DNA of 64,000 bases from DASYAE01 sp036501535 (GCA_036501535.1 DASYAE010000289.1:1-64000), one strand, 5' to 3'. Shown: positions 39,895-48,698, counted from the stretch's first letter. A program made the numbers and translations. The notes: generated by a model not told the origin, from the sequence alone.

Positions 39895-40030
39895 GCAGCG
39901 GTTCGCTGCGGCCGAAGGTCTCGTCCAGCGCCGCTGCTGCATGCGCCCTGGGTGCCGGGCCGCTCGCGGTCGGCGAGACCAGCCAGTATGTCGACATCCC
40001 AGCAATCGGGACTACTCCCCTTCGCTGCGC
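39895..40030 (-). ncRNA. yybP-ykoY manganese riboswitch
   Basis: The minus strand carries the hallmark segments in order: AAGGGGAGTAG (40023-40013), GTCGACATACTGGC (about 39994-39981) and GACGAGACCTTCGGCC (about 39926-39911). GCAGCG (40028-40023) and CGCTGC (39900-39895) can close stem P1. The class binds Mn2+ and turns on manganese exporters of the MntP and TMEM165/GDT1 types; the downstream gene is the latter. Identified by eye against the remembered consensus. Confidence 0.88.
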
Positions 40031-40281
40031 GCCATCCTTTCAGGGTCGCGGCGCCCTTCATCCATGCCCGGCAACTTGTGCCGAATATTCATACTCGGAG
40101 ATGTTCGGTCGGCCTCGGGGTCTGCGGGCCACGGTCCGGCATCGCCGTCATATCGGTTTCGGCCCGGTTCGGGCCGGATCGCGGTTTCGGCGCCCCGGGG
40201 CCGCGGACCGGAGTACCGTCGTTTGCCGGGGCTTCTCAATGTCCGATGAAAGTTGGCCGGGTACCGGAATCGGAGGGGAAA

Positions 40282-40806
40282 ATGGGCAACGACATCGCCC
40301 AGGCTGCGTTCGCGGACGGTGGGACAGGGGTCGGCGACGCCCCGGTACCTGTGCTGGTGCCGGTGCGACCCGCAGCGGCTGCGCGCACGGCCCGCGCTCC
40401 GCGTCTCGTCTTGCTCGTGTGTGCCCTTGCGGCGCTTACGGGCACGGTCGGCTGCTCGGTGGCGGCCGAGAACGCGGCCGACTCGACGAACGCGTCCGGG
40501 TCGTCCTCACCGTCGACCTCGGACCCCGGCTGCGTCACGGCGATCAAGGCGGTGAGCGCGTACGGCCCGGTGACCGTCAAGGACGCGGCCACGGCGAAGA
40601 AGGCCGTGGACAAGGCGGAGATCCAGATACTCGTGGTCGCGCTCGACCTGGCCGCGGACGCCGCCACCGCCCCGCAGGCGAAGCAGTCCATCCAGTCGCT
40701 GGCGAACGCATATCTGACCTTCGAGGACGCGTGGACGAACATGGCCGTCCCGCCGCTCAGCACCGTGCTGGCCGACACCAGCGCGCTGGAAGGCATATGC
40801 GGCTGA
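40282..40806 (+). CDS. Secreted or membrane-anchored protein of unknown function
   Basis: 174 residues from the ATG at 40282, with GGAGGGG 4 bases upstream. An unusually long N-terminus (about 40 residues) precedes a hydrophobic segment LVLLVCALAALTGTVGC that ends at a Cys, which may be a lipid-attachment site although the lipobox is weak. The mature part is helical (AIKAVSAYGPVTVKDAATAKKAVDKAEIQILVVALDLAAD). Family not recognised. It is divergent from the Mn exporter. Confidence 0.65.
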   Translation: MGNDIAQAAFADGGTGVGDAPVPVLVPVRPAAAARTARAPRLVLLVCALAALTGTVGCSVAAENAADSTNASGSSSPSTSDPGCVTAIKAVSAYGPVTVKDAATAKKAVDKAEIQILVVALDLAADAATAPQAKQSIQSLANAYLTFEDAWTNMAVPPLSTVLADTSALEGICG

Positions 40807-40850
40807 CCCGGTCCGCGGGTAATCTTGATCCGCCGGAACCGGCCGCGACC

Positions 40851-40895
40851 GAGGAGGTGAAACCCATCACCAGAACGGGAAGGGTGCTCTCACCC
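40851..40895 (+). promoter_or_regulatory. Leader with extended Shine-Dalgarno sequence before the HemK-like gene
   Basis: GAGGAGGTGA (40851-40860) is an extended anti-SD complement, yet the only canonical start near it is the GTG inside it, giving a 23-residue frame to 40928. At a normal distance the codon is ATC. A small GGGTG/CACCC hairpin follows at 40882-40895. It could be a leader peptide or attenuator for the TTG-started gene at 40975. Confidence 0.3.
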
Positions 40896-40974
40896 CGCGG
40901 CCGAACGGACCGGCCGGCGGCGGCTTGACGGCCGCAGGAGCGCCCTGAAGAGTCCGCTCCGAAAGGCCGCACTT

Positions 40975-41790
40975 TTGCCAGCCACCTCAGCCTCCCCCGA
41001 ATCCGCGTCGCTCCCGCCTGCCGCGATCATCACCAGGCTGCGCGGCGCAGGTTGCGTCTACGCCGAGGACGAGGCGCAGCTCCTGCTCGCCGCGGCGCGC
41101 TCGCCGGAAGAACTCGCGGACATGGTCGAACGGCGGGTGGCCGGATTCCCGCTCGAGCACATCCTCGGCTGGGCCGAGTTCTGCGGTCTGCGCATCGCCG
41201 TGGACGCGGGGGTGTTCATACCGCGCCGACGTACCGAGTTCCTGGTGCAACAGGCCGCGTCCCTCGCACCGCCGCGCGCAGCCGTGGTCGACCTGTGCTG
41301 TGGGTCTGGCGCCATCGGCACCGCGATGTCCACGCTGGTCGACCACGCCGAGCTGTATGCGGCCGACATCGACCCGGCGGCGGTGGCGTGCGCGAGCCGG
41401 AACCTGGCTGCCGCCAACGGACAGGCGCGGGTGTTCCAGGGCGACCTCTATGAGGCACTGCCGACTGTCCTACGCGGCCGCATCGACGTATTGATCGCCA
41501 ACGTGCCTTATGTACCTAGCTCCGCAGTAAAGCTGATGCCGCCCGAGGCTCGCATCTACGAGCCGCTCGTCGCGCTCGACGGCGGCGCGGACGGCCTCGA
41601 CATCCTGCGCCGTGTCGCCGTCGAAGCACCCGTCTGGTTGAAGCCGGACGGGTGCCTGGTGGTCGAGAGCAGCGAACGTCAGGCGTCGTCGATGATCGAG
41701 ATCCTCGCGCACGCCGGCCTGATTCCGCGCAGGGCGACGGACGAGGAGCTGGGCGCCACGGTGATCATCGGCTCGCAGCGCCGCAGCTGA
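40975..41790 (+). CDS. HemK/PrmC-related methyltransferase (TIGR03704)
   Basis: 271 residues from a TTG start preceded by GAAAGG at an 8-base spacing. It resembles PrmC, the release-factor glutamine methyltransferase: an N-terminal helical domain, VFIPRRRTEFLV, motif I VVDLCCGSGAIG and YAADIDPAAVACASRNL. The catalytic NPPY motif reads NVPY (IANVPYVPS), which marks the TIGR03704 paralogue group of actinobacteria. The protein substrate is unknown. A genuine prmC is expected elsewhere, near prfA. Confidence 0.9.
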   Translation: MPATSASPESASLPPAAIITRLRGAGCVYAEDEAQLLLAAARSPEELADMVERRVAGFPLEHILGWAEFCGLRIAVDAGVFIPRRRTEFLVQQAASLAPPRAAVVDLCCGSGAIGTAMSTLVDHAELYAADIDPAAVACASRNLAAANGQARVFQGDLYEALPTVLRGRIDVLIANVPYVPSSAVKLMPPEARIYEPLVALDGGADGLDILRRVAVEAPVWLKPDGCLVVESSERQASSMIEILAHAGLIPRRATDEELGATVIIGSQRRS

Positions 41791-41807
41791 GGCTCGATCG
41801 GCCTCCC

Positions 41808-42224
41808 TCAGGCACCACTCGTCTGGGTGAACCGCAAGAGGTTGCCGGACGGGTCGCGGAAGGCGCAGTCGCGAATGCCGTACGGCTGGTCCATCGGTTC
41901 CTGGACGACCTCGGCGCCTGAGGAGGCGATCTGCTCGAAGGCCGCGTCGCAGTCCGTGGTCGAGAACACCGCGCGGCCCAGCAGCCCCTTGGCCATCAGG
42001 TCGGCGATCGTCTCGCGGTCCTGCGGCGAGGCGTTCGGGGTGCCGCCGATCGACTCGAGCACGATCTGCAGCTCGGGCTGGGCCGGCGGGCTGACCGAGA
42101 CCCAGCGCATGCCCTCGTATTCCACGTCGTTCACCACTTTGAGGCCGAGCACGTCGCGGTAGAAGCCGAGCGCCGCCTCGTGGTCGTGGATCGGCAGGAA
42201 GCAGTGCTGAAGTTGGAAGTCCAT
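41808..42224 (-). CDS. VOC-family (glyoxalase-like) protein
   Basis: 138 residues: FQLQHCFLPIHDHEAALGFYRDVLGLKVVNDVEYEGMRWVSVSPPAQPELQIVL, then DCDAAFEQIASSGAEVVQEPMDQPYGIRDCAFRDPSGNLLRF. It carries a full betaalphabetabetabeta pair with candidate metal ligands His and Glu. It is typically paired with an AraC-type regulator gene, which lies 27 bases upstream on the same strand. Confidence 0.88.
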   Translation of the reverse strand: MDFQLQHCFLPIHDHEAALGFYRDVLGLKVVNDVEYEGMRWVSVSPPAQPELQIVLESIGGTPNASPQDRETIADLMAKGLLGRAVFSTTDCDAAFEQIASSGAEVVQEPMDQPYGIRDCAFRDPSGNLLRFTQTSGA

Positions 42225-42251
42225 ACCCTCAAGCTAGGCGCCCGGGAACGC

Positions 42252-42671
42252 TTACGCTTCCGGTGCCGGGGATCCCGGCCCGGACCTGGCCGGGCGGGTG
42301 TAGACGGCTGCGATGCAGGGCGGGATGGCCGCGCCGTGGCCGTGCGGCCGGGCGCGGTAGGCGGTCGGGGTCATGCCGACCAGCTCGGTGAACCGGGAGC
42401 TGAACGAGCCGAGCGAGGAGCAGCCGACCGCGAAGCAGACCTCGGTGACCGTGAGGTCGCCCCGGCGCAGCAGCATCTTCGCCCGCTCGATCCGGCGGGT
42501 CATGAGGTAGTTGTACGGCGTCTCGCCGTAGGCGGCGCGGAAGCTGCGGGAGAAGTGGCCCGGCGACATGTAGGCCGAGCGGGCCAGTTCCGGGACGTCG
42601 AGCGGCTGCGCGTACTCGCGATCCATGCGATCGCGGGCACGGCGCAGGAGCACCATGTCCTCCCGGTCCAC
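42252..42671 (-). CDS. AraC-family regulator (HTH domain only)
   Basis: About 139 residues from the GTG at 42671. It has two helix-turn-helix units: LDVPELARSAYMSPGHFSRSFRAAYGETPYNYLMTRRI and LTVTEVCFAVGCSSLGSFSSRFTELVGMTPTAYR. It lacks an effector domain; such short AraC proteins commonly precede a VOC-protein gene, as here, and probably regulate it. It is not an obvious fucose regulator despite the adjacent operon. Confidence 0.85.
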   Translation of the reverse strand: MDREDMVLLRRARDRMDREYAQPLDVPELARSAYMSPGHFSRSFRAAYGETPYNYLMTRRIERAKMLLRRGDLTVTEVCFAVGCSSLGSFSSRFTELVGMTPTAYRARPHGHGAAIPPCIAAVYTRPARSGPGSPAPEA

Positions 42672-42706
42672 GCTTCCACTATTGCACGCGGTCCGGACGG
42701 TGGGCA

Positions 42707-43585
42707 TCAACCGCCGGATGGGGATGGACTCGCGAGCCCGTAGACGCGCGCCGCGGTGCCGCCGAAGACCGCGGCGCGCTCGTCGGCGCCGAGCCGGCCG
42801 GTCAGATCGCGGGCCAGGTCGAAGACCTCGCGGTATCCGGCGGCGAGGGTGCAGACCGGCCAGTCGGAGCCGAACATCAGCCGGTCCGGGCCGAAGGCGT
42901 CGAGCACCGTGTCGGCGTAGGGGCGCAGGACGTCCGGCTTCCAGCGGCCCCAGTCCGCCTCGGTGACCATGCCGGAGAGCTTGCACGAGGCGTTGGGCCG
43001 CGCGGCGAGCCGGCGCACGTCGGCCGCCCACGGCTCCAGGCCGCCGGCGGCGATCGGCGGCTTGCCGATGTGGTCGAGCACGAAGGAGAGCCCGGGCACC
43101 CGCTCGGCCGCGCGCACCGCCGCAGGAAGCTGATGCGGGACGACGACGAGGTCGTAGACAAGCCCTGCTTCCGCGACGGCGGCGAGGCCGCGCAGCGCGT
43201 CCCCGGTGACGAGCCAGTCGGGGTCCGGCTCGCTCTGCACCTGATGCCTGATGCCGACCAGGGCGTCGCCGCCGGGCAGCTCGCGCAGCGCGGCGAGCCG
43301 GTCCGCGACGTCCGGCGCGGTCAGGTCGACCCAGCCGACGACCCCGGCGACCAGCCGGCTCTCCGCGGCCAGTGCCAGCAGCTCGGGCGTCTCCTCCGGG
43401 ACGGTCACCGTCTGCACGACCACGGTCCGGGTGACGCCGACCGCCGCCGCCTCGGGCTCGAGGTCTGCGACACCGAAGTCGCGGCGGATCGGGGCCAGCG
43501 CCGGGCCGGTGATCCAGTCCTGGTCCCGGACCGTCAGGTCCCAGACATGGTGGTGCGCGTCGACGAAGCCCGCGGTCGCGGTCAC
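42707..43585 (-). CDS. L-fuconolactonase (amidohydrolase family 2)
   Basis: 292 residues; the GTG at 43585 overlaps the previous stop (GTGA). A metal-dependent TIM-barrel hydrolase: GFVDAHHHVWD at the N-terminus, FVLDHIGKPP in the middle and LMFGSDWPVC near the C-terminus supply the His and Asp ligands. Family members next to L-fucose dehydrogenase and L-fuconate dehydratase open the L-fuconolactone ring to L-fuconate. Last gene of the fucose operon. Confidence 0.87.
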   Translation of the reverse strand: MTATAGFVDAHHHVWDLTVRDQDWITGPALAPIRRDFGVADLEPEAAAVGVTRTVVVQTVTVPEETPELLALAAESRLVAGVVGWVDLTAPDVADRLAALRELPGGDALVGIRHQVQSEPDPDWLVTGDALRGLAAVAEAGLVYDLVVVPHQLPAAVRAAERVPGLSFVLDHIGKPPIAAGGLEPWAADVRRLAARPNASCKLSGMVTEADWGRWKPDVLRPYADTVLDAFGPDRLMFGSDWPVCTLAAGYREVFDLARDLTGRLGADERAAVFGGTAARVYGLASPSPSGG

Positions 43586-43911
43586 TGCTGCTTCTCCCCG
43601 GCCAGGTCCCAGACCACCGGCAGGGTGGCGCCGGCGCCGTCGGCCGAGTAGTCGTGCGCGACGTCGAGCAGACCGGCCATGCGCAGCTGCCAGACTTCGT
43701 TGACCGGCAGCTTCTCCAGGCTCGCGATCAGCCCCGCGTAGTCCGCGCACTCGATGACGTGGAACAGCTCGACGCCGCTGCGCCAGATCGTCCAGTCGGT
43801 GGCGCCGGCCGCGCGGATCGCCGCGACCAGCTCCTCGGGCACCTCGCGATGTGCGGCCTCGTACTCGTCGATCCGATCCGGGCGCACCCGGGTGTGCAGC
43901 GCGACTCTCAT
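43582..43911 (-). CDS. RhaM-type sugar mutarotase (L-fucose/L-rhamnose)
   Basis: 109 residues of the L-rhamnose mutarotase family: MRVALHTRVRPDRIDEYEAAHREVPEEL, TIWRSGVELFHVIECADY and MAGLLDVAHDYSAD. It interconverts alpha and beta anomers, giving the dehydrogenase its preferred form. RhaM and L-fucose are compatible because the 6-deoxy-L-sugar ring is similar; the operon context argues for fucose. Confidence 0.85.
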   Translation of the reverse strand: MRVALHTRVRPDRIDEYEAAHREVPEELVAAIRAAGATDWTIWRSGVELFHVIECADYAGLIASLEKLPVNEVWQLRMAGLLDVAHDYSADGAGATLPVVWDLAGEKQQ

Positions 43912-43918
43912 GCCTCGT

Positions 43919-44608
43919 TCAGTCCTCGGGTTCGGTCGGGGCGGGCGCGGCTACCAGCAACACGTCGAGGGTGCGCGGGCCGTGCACGCCCTCGACCCGG
44001 GTGTTCTCGATGTCGCTGGTCGCCGAGGGGCCGGACACCATGGTCAGCGGGCGGGCCGGGTCCAGCCGGGCGAGCGCTTCGGGCACGTCGGCGGCGATCT
44101 GGACGGTGCGCACGACGCAGAGGTGGTAGTCCGGCAACAGAGTTAGGGCTCTGCGTCCCTGGCCAGGGCCGGTGTCCAGGACGATGGTGCCGGTGAGCGC
44201 GATGGCGAGGGCGGCCGTGGTCAGCACGCCGTGCGCCGCGTCGAGGTCGTGGACGGTCAACACGGTCGACGGCGGATCGTCGCGCAGCAGCTCACAGCCG
44301 TTGCCGGCCAAGCCGGACAGGTACTCTTCCGGCAACCCGGGCGGAACGACGAGTCGGCTGATCTCGCGGCGACGCAAGGCCTCCGCAATCGCAGAGGGCA
44401 GATCGGCCTCGGTCGTCCGGGTCACCGTCGCCCGGTAGTGCTCGACGCGCTCTGCGAAGAGGTCCGCGAGGTCGCCCTCGGCGTGGCTGCGCTCGTATTC
44501 GCGCGGAACCTCCACACCGTCCGGTTGTTCGCCTACCGGGACGTCGCGCAGCGCCGACCGGATGCGGCCGAGGATGACGTCGCGCCCGGCTGCGCTCACG
44601 GTCCTCAC
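43919..44608 (-). CDS. lutC: L-lactate utilisation protein LutC (LUD domain)
   Basis: 229 residues; the GTG at 44608 overlaps the lutB stop (GTGA). The LUD domain shows LRRREISRLVVPPGLPEEYL, TAALAIALTGTIVLDTGPGQGRRALTLLPDYHLCVV and a final TSDIENTRVEGVHGPRTLDVLLV, all typical of LutC/YkgG. It is part of the LutABC complex that oxidises L-lactate to pyruvate. Confidence 0.92.
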   Translation of the reverse strand: MRTVSAAGRDVILGRIRSALRDVPVGEQPDGVEVPREYERSHAEGDLADLFAERVEHYRATVTRTTEADLPSAIAEALRRREISRLVVPPGLPEEYLSGLAGNGCELLRDDPPSTVLTVHDLDAAHGVLTTAALAIALTGTIVLDTGPGQGRRALTLLPDYHLCVVRTVQIAADVPEALARLDPARPLTMVSGPSATSDIENTRVEGVHGPRTLDVLLVAAPAPTEPED

Positions 44609-46080
44609 TTCTCCTCCCCGCGTTCGCGCGCCGCCCACCAGGAGCGGAACGACTCGCGCGGCGGGGTCGGGGCGTCCCGCGCGTCGGTCCAGGCGCGGCC
44701 GGGGCCGGGCAGCCGCCCGATCGTCCCCTTCCGGCCGATGATTCGGCCGCCGAGCGCCGCCGCCTGCTGCGCCGCGCGCAGCCGGCCCGGGGACGAGAGC
44801 GCCGCCGCGGCGGACTTCATCGCCAGCTCCTCGGCGGTGGGCAGCCGGCGGTGCGCCCGCTTCTCCTCGACCACCTTCGCGCGCAGATGCACCAGCACCT
44901 CGGGGATGTTGATCTTCACCGGGCAGGCGTCGTAGCAGGCCCCGCACAAGGACGAGGCGAAGGGTAGTGATGCAGCATGCTCGACGCCGACGAGTTGCGG
45001 CGTGAGCACGGCGCCGATCGGGCCCGGATACACCGAGCCGTATGCGTGCCCGCCGACGCGCTCGTACACGGGGCAGACGTTCAGGCAGGCCGAGCAGCGG
45101 ATGCAGGCGAGCGTCTGCCGGCCGACCTCGTCGGCGAGGGTCGCGGTGCGGCCGTTGTCCAGCAGGACCAGGTGGAACTCGCGCGGGCCGTCGCCCTGGG
45201 TCGTGCCGCTCCACATCGACGTGTACGGATTCATCCGCTCGCCGGTCGAGGAGCGCGGCAGCAGCTGCAGGAAGACTTCGAGGTCGGCGAAGGTCGGCAC
45301 CACCTTCTCGATGCCCATGACGGTGATCAGCGTCTCGGGCAGGGTCAGGCACATCCGGCCGTTGCCCTCGGACTCGACCACCGCGACGGTGCCGGTCTGC
45401 GCGACGGCGAAGTTGGCCCCGGAGACGGCGACCTTGGCCCGCAGGAACTTCTCCCTCAGGTGCAGCCGCGCCGCCTCGGCCAGCGCGGCCGGCTCGTCCG
45501 GCAGGCCGTCCGGGGCGGGGCGGCCGAAGGCGGCCATCCGGCGGCGGAAGATGTCCCGGATCTCGGCCCGGTTGCGGTGCACGGCCGGGAAGATGATGTG
45601 CGACGGCCGGTCCCCGGCCAGCTGCACGATCAGCTCGGCCAGGTCGGTCTCGTAGGCCGAGATGCCCTCGGCGGCCAGCGCCTCGTTGAGCCCGATCTCC
45701 TGGGTGGCCATGGACTTGACCTTGACCACCTCGTCCTGCCCGGTGTCCTTGACCAGGTCGGCGACGATCCGGTTGGCCGCGTCGGCGTCCGCGGCCCAGT
45801 GCACCGTGCCGCCGGCCGCGGTGACCGCGGACTCCAGCTGGATCAGGTAGTCGTCGAGGTGTCGCAGTACACGTCGCTTGAGCGCCGCGCCGGCGTCGCG
45901 CAGCCGCTCCCAGTCGTCGAGCTCGCCGACCGCCCGGCCGCGCTTCTCCCGGATGATGCCGGTCGCCTTGCGCAGGTTGCGGCGCAGCTGCGCGTCGGCC
46001 AGCGCGGAGCGCGCGGCGTCCGGGAACGCGGGGGTGCCGAGGTAGACCGGCAACGGGGACGAGGAATGCGCGCCGTCCAT
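44605..46080 (-). CDS. lutB: L-lactate oxidation iron-sulfur protein LutB
   Basis: 491 residues from the ATG at 46080, overlapping the lutA stop by one base (TGATG). An LUD-type N-terminal domain precedes ferredoxin-like clusters: CIRCSACLNVCPVYERVGGH and SLCGACYDACPVKINIPEVLVHLR bind two [4Fe-4S] clusters. It passes electrons from lactate to the respiratory chain together with LutA and LutC. Confidence 0.94.
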   Translation of the reverse strand: MDGAHSSSPLPVYLGTPAFPDAARSALADAQLRRNLRKATGIIREKRGRAVGELDDWERLRDAGAALKRRVLRHLDDYLIQLESAVTAAGGTVHWAADADAANRIVADLVKDTGQDEVVKVKSMATQEIGLNEALAAEGISAYETDLAELIVQLAGDRPSHIIFPAVHRNRAEIRDIFRRRMAAFGRPAPDGLPDEPAALAEAARLHLREKFLRAKVAVSGANFAVAQTGTVAVVESEGNGRMCLTLPETLITVMGIEKVVPTFADLEVFLQLLPRSSTGERMNPYTSMWSGTTQGDGPREFHLVLLDNGRTATLADEVGRQTLACIRCSACLNVCPVYERVGGHAYGSVYPGPIGAVLTPQLVGVEHAASLPFASSLCGACYDACPVKINIPEVLVHLRAKVVEEKRAHRRLPTAEELAMKSAAAALSSPGRLRAAQQAAALGGRIIGRKGTIGRLPGPGRAWTDARDAPTPPRESFRSWWAARERGEEK

Positions 46081-46826
46081 CAGCCCTCTCCTTCTGTAGC
46101 CTCGGTCGAGGCGAGGATCTCGGCCAGGTGCACGGTGCGCACTCCCGTGCGCAGCCGGGAGAGGCCGCCGCCGATGTGCATCAGGCAGGAGTTGTCCGCG
46201 GCGCACAGCGTCTCGGCGCCGGTCGTGATCACGCTGCTGATCTTGTCGGCCAGCATCGCGGTCGAGGTCGCGGCGTTCTTGACCGCGAACGTCCCGCCGA
46301 AGCCGCAGCAGGTGTCTGCGGAGGGCAGCTCGACCAGGTCGATGCCGCGCACTGCTTGCAGCAGCCGCAGCGGCTTGTCGCCGACGCGCAGCATGCGCAG
46401 CGAGTGGCAGGTCGGGTGGTAGGTGACCCGGTGCGGGTAATACGCGCCGACGTCTTCGATGCCTAATACGTCGATCAGGAGCTCGGACAGGTCGTAGACC
46501 TTCGGCGCGACCTTGGCGACACCGTCTCTCAGTGCCCTGTTCCCGTACTGCGCGGCCACCGTGCCGTGGTACTCGCGGATCATGCCGGCGCAGGAGGCCG
46601 AGGCCGAGACGACCGCGTCGTAGGGCTCGAAGACCTCGGTGAAGCGCTGGACCATCGGCAGCGTCTCGGGCCGGTAGCCGGTGTTGAAGTGCGCCTGGCC
46701 GCAGCAGGCCTGCTCCATCGGGAACGCGACCTCGTGGCCGAGCCGCTCGAGCAGCCGGACCACGGCCTTGCCGGCCTCCGGGAAGAGCGTGTCGTTGAAG
46801 CAGGTGATGAAGAGCGCGACGCGCAC
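46080..46826 (-). CDS. lutA: L-lactate oxidation protein LutA (CCG domain)
   Basis: 248 residues from the GTG at 46826, preceded by GGAGGGG and 2 bases after the aldo/keto-reductase stop. Two cysteine-rich CCG domains: EQACCGQAHFNTGY and, later, YHPTCHSLRML with SADTCCGFGGTFAVKN. These resemble the heterodisulfide-reductase and GlpC type and carry iron-sulfur chemistry. LutABC takes L-lactate to pyruvate; here the lactate is a product of the surrounding fucose pathway. Confidence 0.94.
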   Translation of the reverse strand: MRVALFITCFNDTLFPEAGKAVVRLLERLGHEVAFPMEQACCGQAHFNTGYRPETLPMVQRFTEVFEPYDAVVSASASCAGMIREYHGTVAAQYGNRALRDGVAKVAPKVYDLSELLIDVLGIEDVGAYYPHRVTYHPTCHSLRMLRVGDKPLRLLQAVRGIDLVELPSADTCCGFGGTFAVKNAATSTAMLADKISSVITTGAETLCAADNSCLMHIGGGLSRLRTGVRTVHLAEILASTEATEGEG

Positions 46827-46828
46827 GG

Positions 46829-47848
46829 CTACCGCCCCTCCGCCGCCGCGCCCGAGCCGAGCGGCCCGGGCACCGGCACGTGGCCGGGCAGCAGGCCGGC
46901 CGCGCGCAGGCTGTTCCAGAACCCTGCGTCGAGCGGCGCGCCGAACTGCCGCAGCGAGTCGCGCACCTCGTCCGCGGTGCGCGAGCCGATCACCACCCCG
47001 GCCACGGCCGGATGGCCGAGCGGGAACCGCAGCGCGGCCGCCCGCAGCGACCCGCCGCGCGCGTCGCAGACCTCTTTCATCCGCAGCGCGCGGCCGACGA
47101 GCTCGGCCGGCGCGGCGGTGTAGTTGAAAGTCGCGCCGGGCTTCGGATCGGCCAGCAGCCCGGAGTTGAACACGCCGCCGGCCAGCACCGCGACGCCGCG
47201 CTCGGCGGCGGCCGGCAGCAGGTCGTCGAGGCCGCCCTGGTCCAGCAGCGTGTAGCGGCCGGCCAGCAGGACGACGTCGATGTCGGTCTCGCGGACGAAC
47301 CGGGCCGGCATCGCGGACTGGTTCATCCCGACGCCGATGGCGCGGACCACGCCCTCGGCGCGAAGCTGTTCCAGCGCCGGATAGGCCTCCGCAAAGGCCT
47401 GCTTCTCGTGGTCGTCGGGGTCGTGCAGCAGGGCGACGTCGACATGGTCGTGGCCCAGCCGCTCGAGGCTCACCTCCAGCGAGCGCCGCACGCCGTCGGC
47501 GGAGAAGTCCCAGCGGCGCCGGAAGGTGCCCGGGACCGCGAAGCCGCCGGCCTCCAGGTCGTCCGCCCCCGGATTCTCCACCGGCTCCAGGATCCGGCCG
47601 ACCTTCGTGCTGATCACGTACTCGTCGCGCGGATGCCGCCGCAGCGCCGCGCCGAGGCGGCGCTCGGCGAGGCCGAGGCCGTAGTGCGGAGCCGTGTCGA
47701 AGGAGCGGATGCCCTCGTCCCACGCGGCCTGCACGGCGCCCGCGGCGGTCTCGTCGCTGATCGGCGCGTAGAGGTTGCCGATGCCCGCAGTGCCGAGGGT
47801 GAGCTCGGTGACCGTCACCGCGGATCGTCCCAGTCGGATCTGCCGCAT
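46829..47848 (-). CDS. L-fucose dehydrogenase-type aldo/keto reductase
   Basis: 339 residues from the ATG at 47848, preceded by GAGGAA. AKR features are IRSFDTAPHYGLGLAERRLGAAL (Asp and Tyr of the tetrad), VISTKVGRI (Lys) and HVDVALLHDPDDHE (His), with IGSRTADEV near the C-terminus. Relatives are D-threo-aldose 1-dehydrogenases that oxidise L-fucose to L-fucono-lactone with NAD(P)+. First oxidation step of the operon. Confidence 0.87.
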   Translation of the reverse strand: MRQIRLGRSAVTVTELTLGTAGIGNLYAPISDETAAGAVQAAWDEGIRSFDTAPHYGLGLAERRLGAALRRHPRDEYVISTKVGRILEPVENPGADDLEAGGFAVPGTFRRRWDFSADGVRRSLEVSLERLGHDHVDVALLHDPDDHEKQAFAEAYPALEQLRAEGVVRAIGVGMNQSAMPARFVRETDIDVVLLAGRYTLLDQGGLDDLLPAAAERGVAVLAGGVFNSGLLADPKPGATFNYTAAPAELVGRALRMKEVCDARGGSLRAAALRFPLGHPAVAGVVIGSRTADEVRDSLRQFGAPLDAGFWNSLRAAGLLPGHVPVPGPLGSGAAAEGR

Positions 47849-47936
47849 GATGTCCGTTCCTCGCATCGCCTCGGATGGGTTGCTACGGCCTTCTACCCCA
47901 CCGCGTCCGTCCAATCCCGCGGGTTCTGGACACGGC

Positions 47937-48698
47937 CTAAGCCTTCGGCCGCAGCCGGAGGCCCTGCATGCCGCCGTCGACGGCCAGCACGGTGCCGGTG
48001 ACCGAGCCGGAGCGCGGGCTGGCCAGGTAGGCGATCGCGCCGGCCACCTCGTCCGCGGCGACCAGGCGGCCCATCGGCTGGCGGGCCTCGAGCGCGGCCC
48101 GCTCGGCGTCCGGGTCGTCCGCGGCGTCCAGCAGCCGGCCGATCCAGGGGGTGTCGGCGGTGCCGGGGGTGACGCAGTTCACCCGGATGCCCTCGCGGAC
48201 GTGGTCGGCCGCCATCGCCAATGTGAGTGACAGCACGGCGCCCTTGCTGGCCGAGTACAGCGCGCGCTGCGGTAGCCCGGCGGTGGCGGCGATCGAGCAG
48301 GTGTTGACGATCACGGCCCGCTCCGAGCGGCGCAGGTACGGCAGGGCCGCGCGGGCGACCCGCACCATGCCGAGCACGTTGACGTCGATCACCCGGCGCC
48401 ACTCGTCGTCCGGGTTGTCCTCGACCGTGCCCTGCGCCCCGATGCCGGCGTTGTTGACCACGACGTCGAGCCCGCCGAGCGCTTCCGCCGCGGCGGCCAC
48501 CGCGGCGCGCACGGCGGCGTCGTCGGTCACGTCCGCGGCGAAGCCGACCAGCGGCTCGGGCAGCTTGGCAGGGTCGAGGTCGAGCACTGCGACGGCCGCG
48601 CCGAGCTCGGCCAGCAGCGCGGCCGTGGCCAGGCCGATGCCCGAGGCCCCGCCGGTGACCAGGGCCCTTATTCCGTCGTATTCGCCCGCTGCGCTCAT
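47937..48698 (-). CDS. SDR dehydrogenase, probably 2-keto-3-deoxy-L-fuconate dehydrogenase
   Basis: 253 residues; the ATG overlaps the fuconate dehydratase stop (ATGA). The classical SDR pattern is present: ALVTGGASGIGLATA, VVNNAGIG, a serine in TCSIAATAGLPQ and YSASK. In non-phosphorylated fucose pathways, an SDR oxidises C4 of 2-keto-3-deoxy-L-fuconate to the 2,4-diketo acid. Position between dehydratase and diketo-acid hydrolase supports that role. Confidence 0.87.
   Translation of the reverse strand: MSAAGEYDGIRALVTGGASGIGLATAALLAELGAAVAVLDLDPAKLPEPLVGFAADVTDDAAVRAAVAAAAEALGGLDVVVNNAGIGAQGTVEDNPDDEWRRVIDVNVLGMVRVARAALPYLRRSERAVIVNTCSIAATAGLPQRALYSASKGAVLSLTLAMAADHVREGIRVNCVTPGTADTPWIGRLLDAADDPDAERAALEARQPMGRLVAADEVAGAIAYLASPRSGSVTGTVLAVDGGMQGLRLRPKA

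Noticed and set aside
39821..39997. N-terminal extension of the GDT1 exporter reading frame
   Set aside because: The extension overlaps the Mn riboswitch, lacks membrane or family similarity, and the conserved ELPDKT helix begins right after the ATG at 39820.
42252..42671. AraC-type gene as regulator of the adjacent fucose operon
   Set aside because: It is a short HTH-only protein of the type paired with VOC genes, transcribed after the operon, and the shared operator is a short palindrome unlike AraC direct-repeat sites.
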